IMG/VR virus record: IMGVR_UViG_3300037504_001591
Coordinates: 1 to 59,877 of that record
Direction: 5' to 3' (one strand)
DNA length: 59,877 bases
Source of the DNA: a virus
Shown here: positions 59,387 to 59,877 of the stretch, in pieces
Layout: every line of letters begins with the position of its first letter
Position numbering within the stretch: the first letter of the stretch is position 1
Notes under the pieces: generated by a model
What the model was told of the DNA's origin: nothing
Database searches by the model: none
What the model saw: the letters and a program-made list of their open reading frames with translations, nothing else
Position numbers and translations under genes: made by a program

Positions 59387-59877
59387 TCTTCTACCTCTTT
59401 TAATATTCTTTTTATTTTTTCTTCTAAATCTTCACCCTCATAGACGAAGAAATTTTTTACATTATAAACTCGTCTTTTCTTTTTACCTTGAGTATCATAA
59501 TATATAGTACCTTCACAATTTGGTAAGCATATTCTTTCAATTGCTACTAAGCTATTATAAAATAAAGTTTTATGTGCATATTTTTTGTTACTTTTTTCTA
59601 CAATAAAAAGAAAAGGATGTATCCCTGTATCTTCGTAAAGGCTTAATCTCGCATCAACCTGCCATTTTGGTAAACCATGCCCATAATGACTAAAATTATT
59701 TCCTGGTTCAAATATCTCTTGATATTTTATTTCCCCCAAACACCATGTATCTTCTATTTTAAAAATAGTATCGGCTTGAAAAAAAGGAATCCTATCTTTT
59801 ATAAATAAAGATCTTACATATTCCTCACCAAACATACCTTCTTTAATCTTATTTTTGTTTTTTTCATAAAAGCTCAT
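59383..59877 (-). CDS. Putative PD-(D/E)XK-type nuclease, 164 aa
   Basis: GMFGEEYVRSLF, then FFQADTIFKIEDTWCLGEIK and WQVDARLSLYEDTGIHPFLF give a helix, D...E-x-K strands and a Q-x-D helix, the order of a restriction-endonuclease-like fold. The role may be DNA repair or resolution like its neighbour. Its ATG is the last codon of the window, so the ribosome binding site is not visible and a longer N-terminus cannot be excluded. Confidence 0.6.
   Translation of the reverse strand: MSFYEKNKNKIKEGMFGEEYVRSLFIKDRIPFFQADTIFKIEDTWCLGEIKYQEIFEPGNNFSHYGHGLPKWQVDARLSLYEDTGIHPFLFIVEKSNKKYAHKTLFYNSLVAIERICLPNCEGTIYYDTQGKKKRRVYNVKNFFVYEGEDLEEKIKRILKEVED

Overview
The window looks like most or all of the genome of a large tailed bacteriophage with a long, probably non-contractile tail. 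It is very AT-rich (GC well below 30% by eye), densely packed, and almost every gene lies on the minus strand with a purine-rich ribosome binding site. There is no integrase, recombinase or CI-type repressor and no tRNA, so a lytic life style is likely. A lipoprotein signal, a secreted coiled-coil protein ending in a beta-barrel-like C-terminus with a terminal Phe, and a candidate spanin-like pair point to a low-GC host with two membranes; the host genus cannot be read from the sequence.

Layout, following minus-strand transcription from the right end. At 59.9-57.7 kb are a PD-(D/E)XK-like nuclease, a RecU-like resolvase and small unknown genes, closed by a strong terminator. A consensus promoter at 57.6 kb then starts the packaging and head module: small terminase, large terminase, a ParB protein fused to a degenerate methyltransferase, two unknown proteins, a prohead protease/scaffold gene with internal start sites, major capsid protein, a Mu gp36-like connector, a Mu gp29-like (DUF935) portal, three tandem decoration-type proteins, a probable tail terminator and a probable tail tube protein followed by a terminator. 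Next come a tail assembly chaperone with a programmed -1 frameshift, a block of unusual genes (DUF5675 protein, membrane/coiled-coil protein, two Cys-Asp-Asp/His proteins), a giant 3104-residue tape measure, a chimeric tail protein with an NHL propeller and a beta-helix, a baseplate protein, a cysteine-rich beta-helix spike and a membrane/secreted coiled-coil pair.

At 24.5-13.2 kb is a replication and recombination module with its own promoter: a single-strand-annealing-like protein, DnaB helicase, two adenine methyltransferases, SSB, two sigma-like factors, a MazG-like protein, a bacterial-type beta clamp, a RecB/Cas4-like nuclease and DnaG primase. No DNA polymerase is visible, so the phage clamp, helicase and primase probably work with the host replicase. 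One gene between the annealing protein and the helicase runs on the opposite strand.

At 13.2-12.5 kb two small plus-strand genes sit behind a long, GC-rich, structured leader. The 1.07-kb non-coding stretch at 11.4-12.47 kb carries three 24-bp iterons, other direct and inverted repeats and AT-rich DNA; together with a neighbouring HU-like gene it is the best candidate for a replication origin or master control region. From 11.4 kb to 1 the minus strand carries about two dozen small, mostly unknown early-type genes (ribbon-helix-helix proteins, Gp157-like, DUF1599/Nmad1-like, zinc ribbon, two pentapeptide-repeat proteins, a CmpB-like membrane protein), a third DNA methyltransferase and a FliA/WhiG-type sigma factor. 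Three sigma-like proteins and three DNA methyltransferases suggest elaborate control of transcription and of DNA modification.
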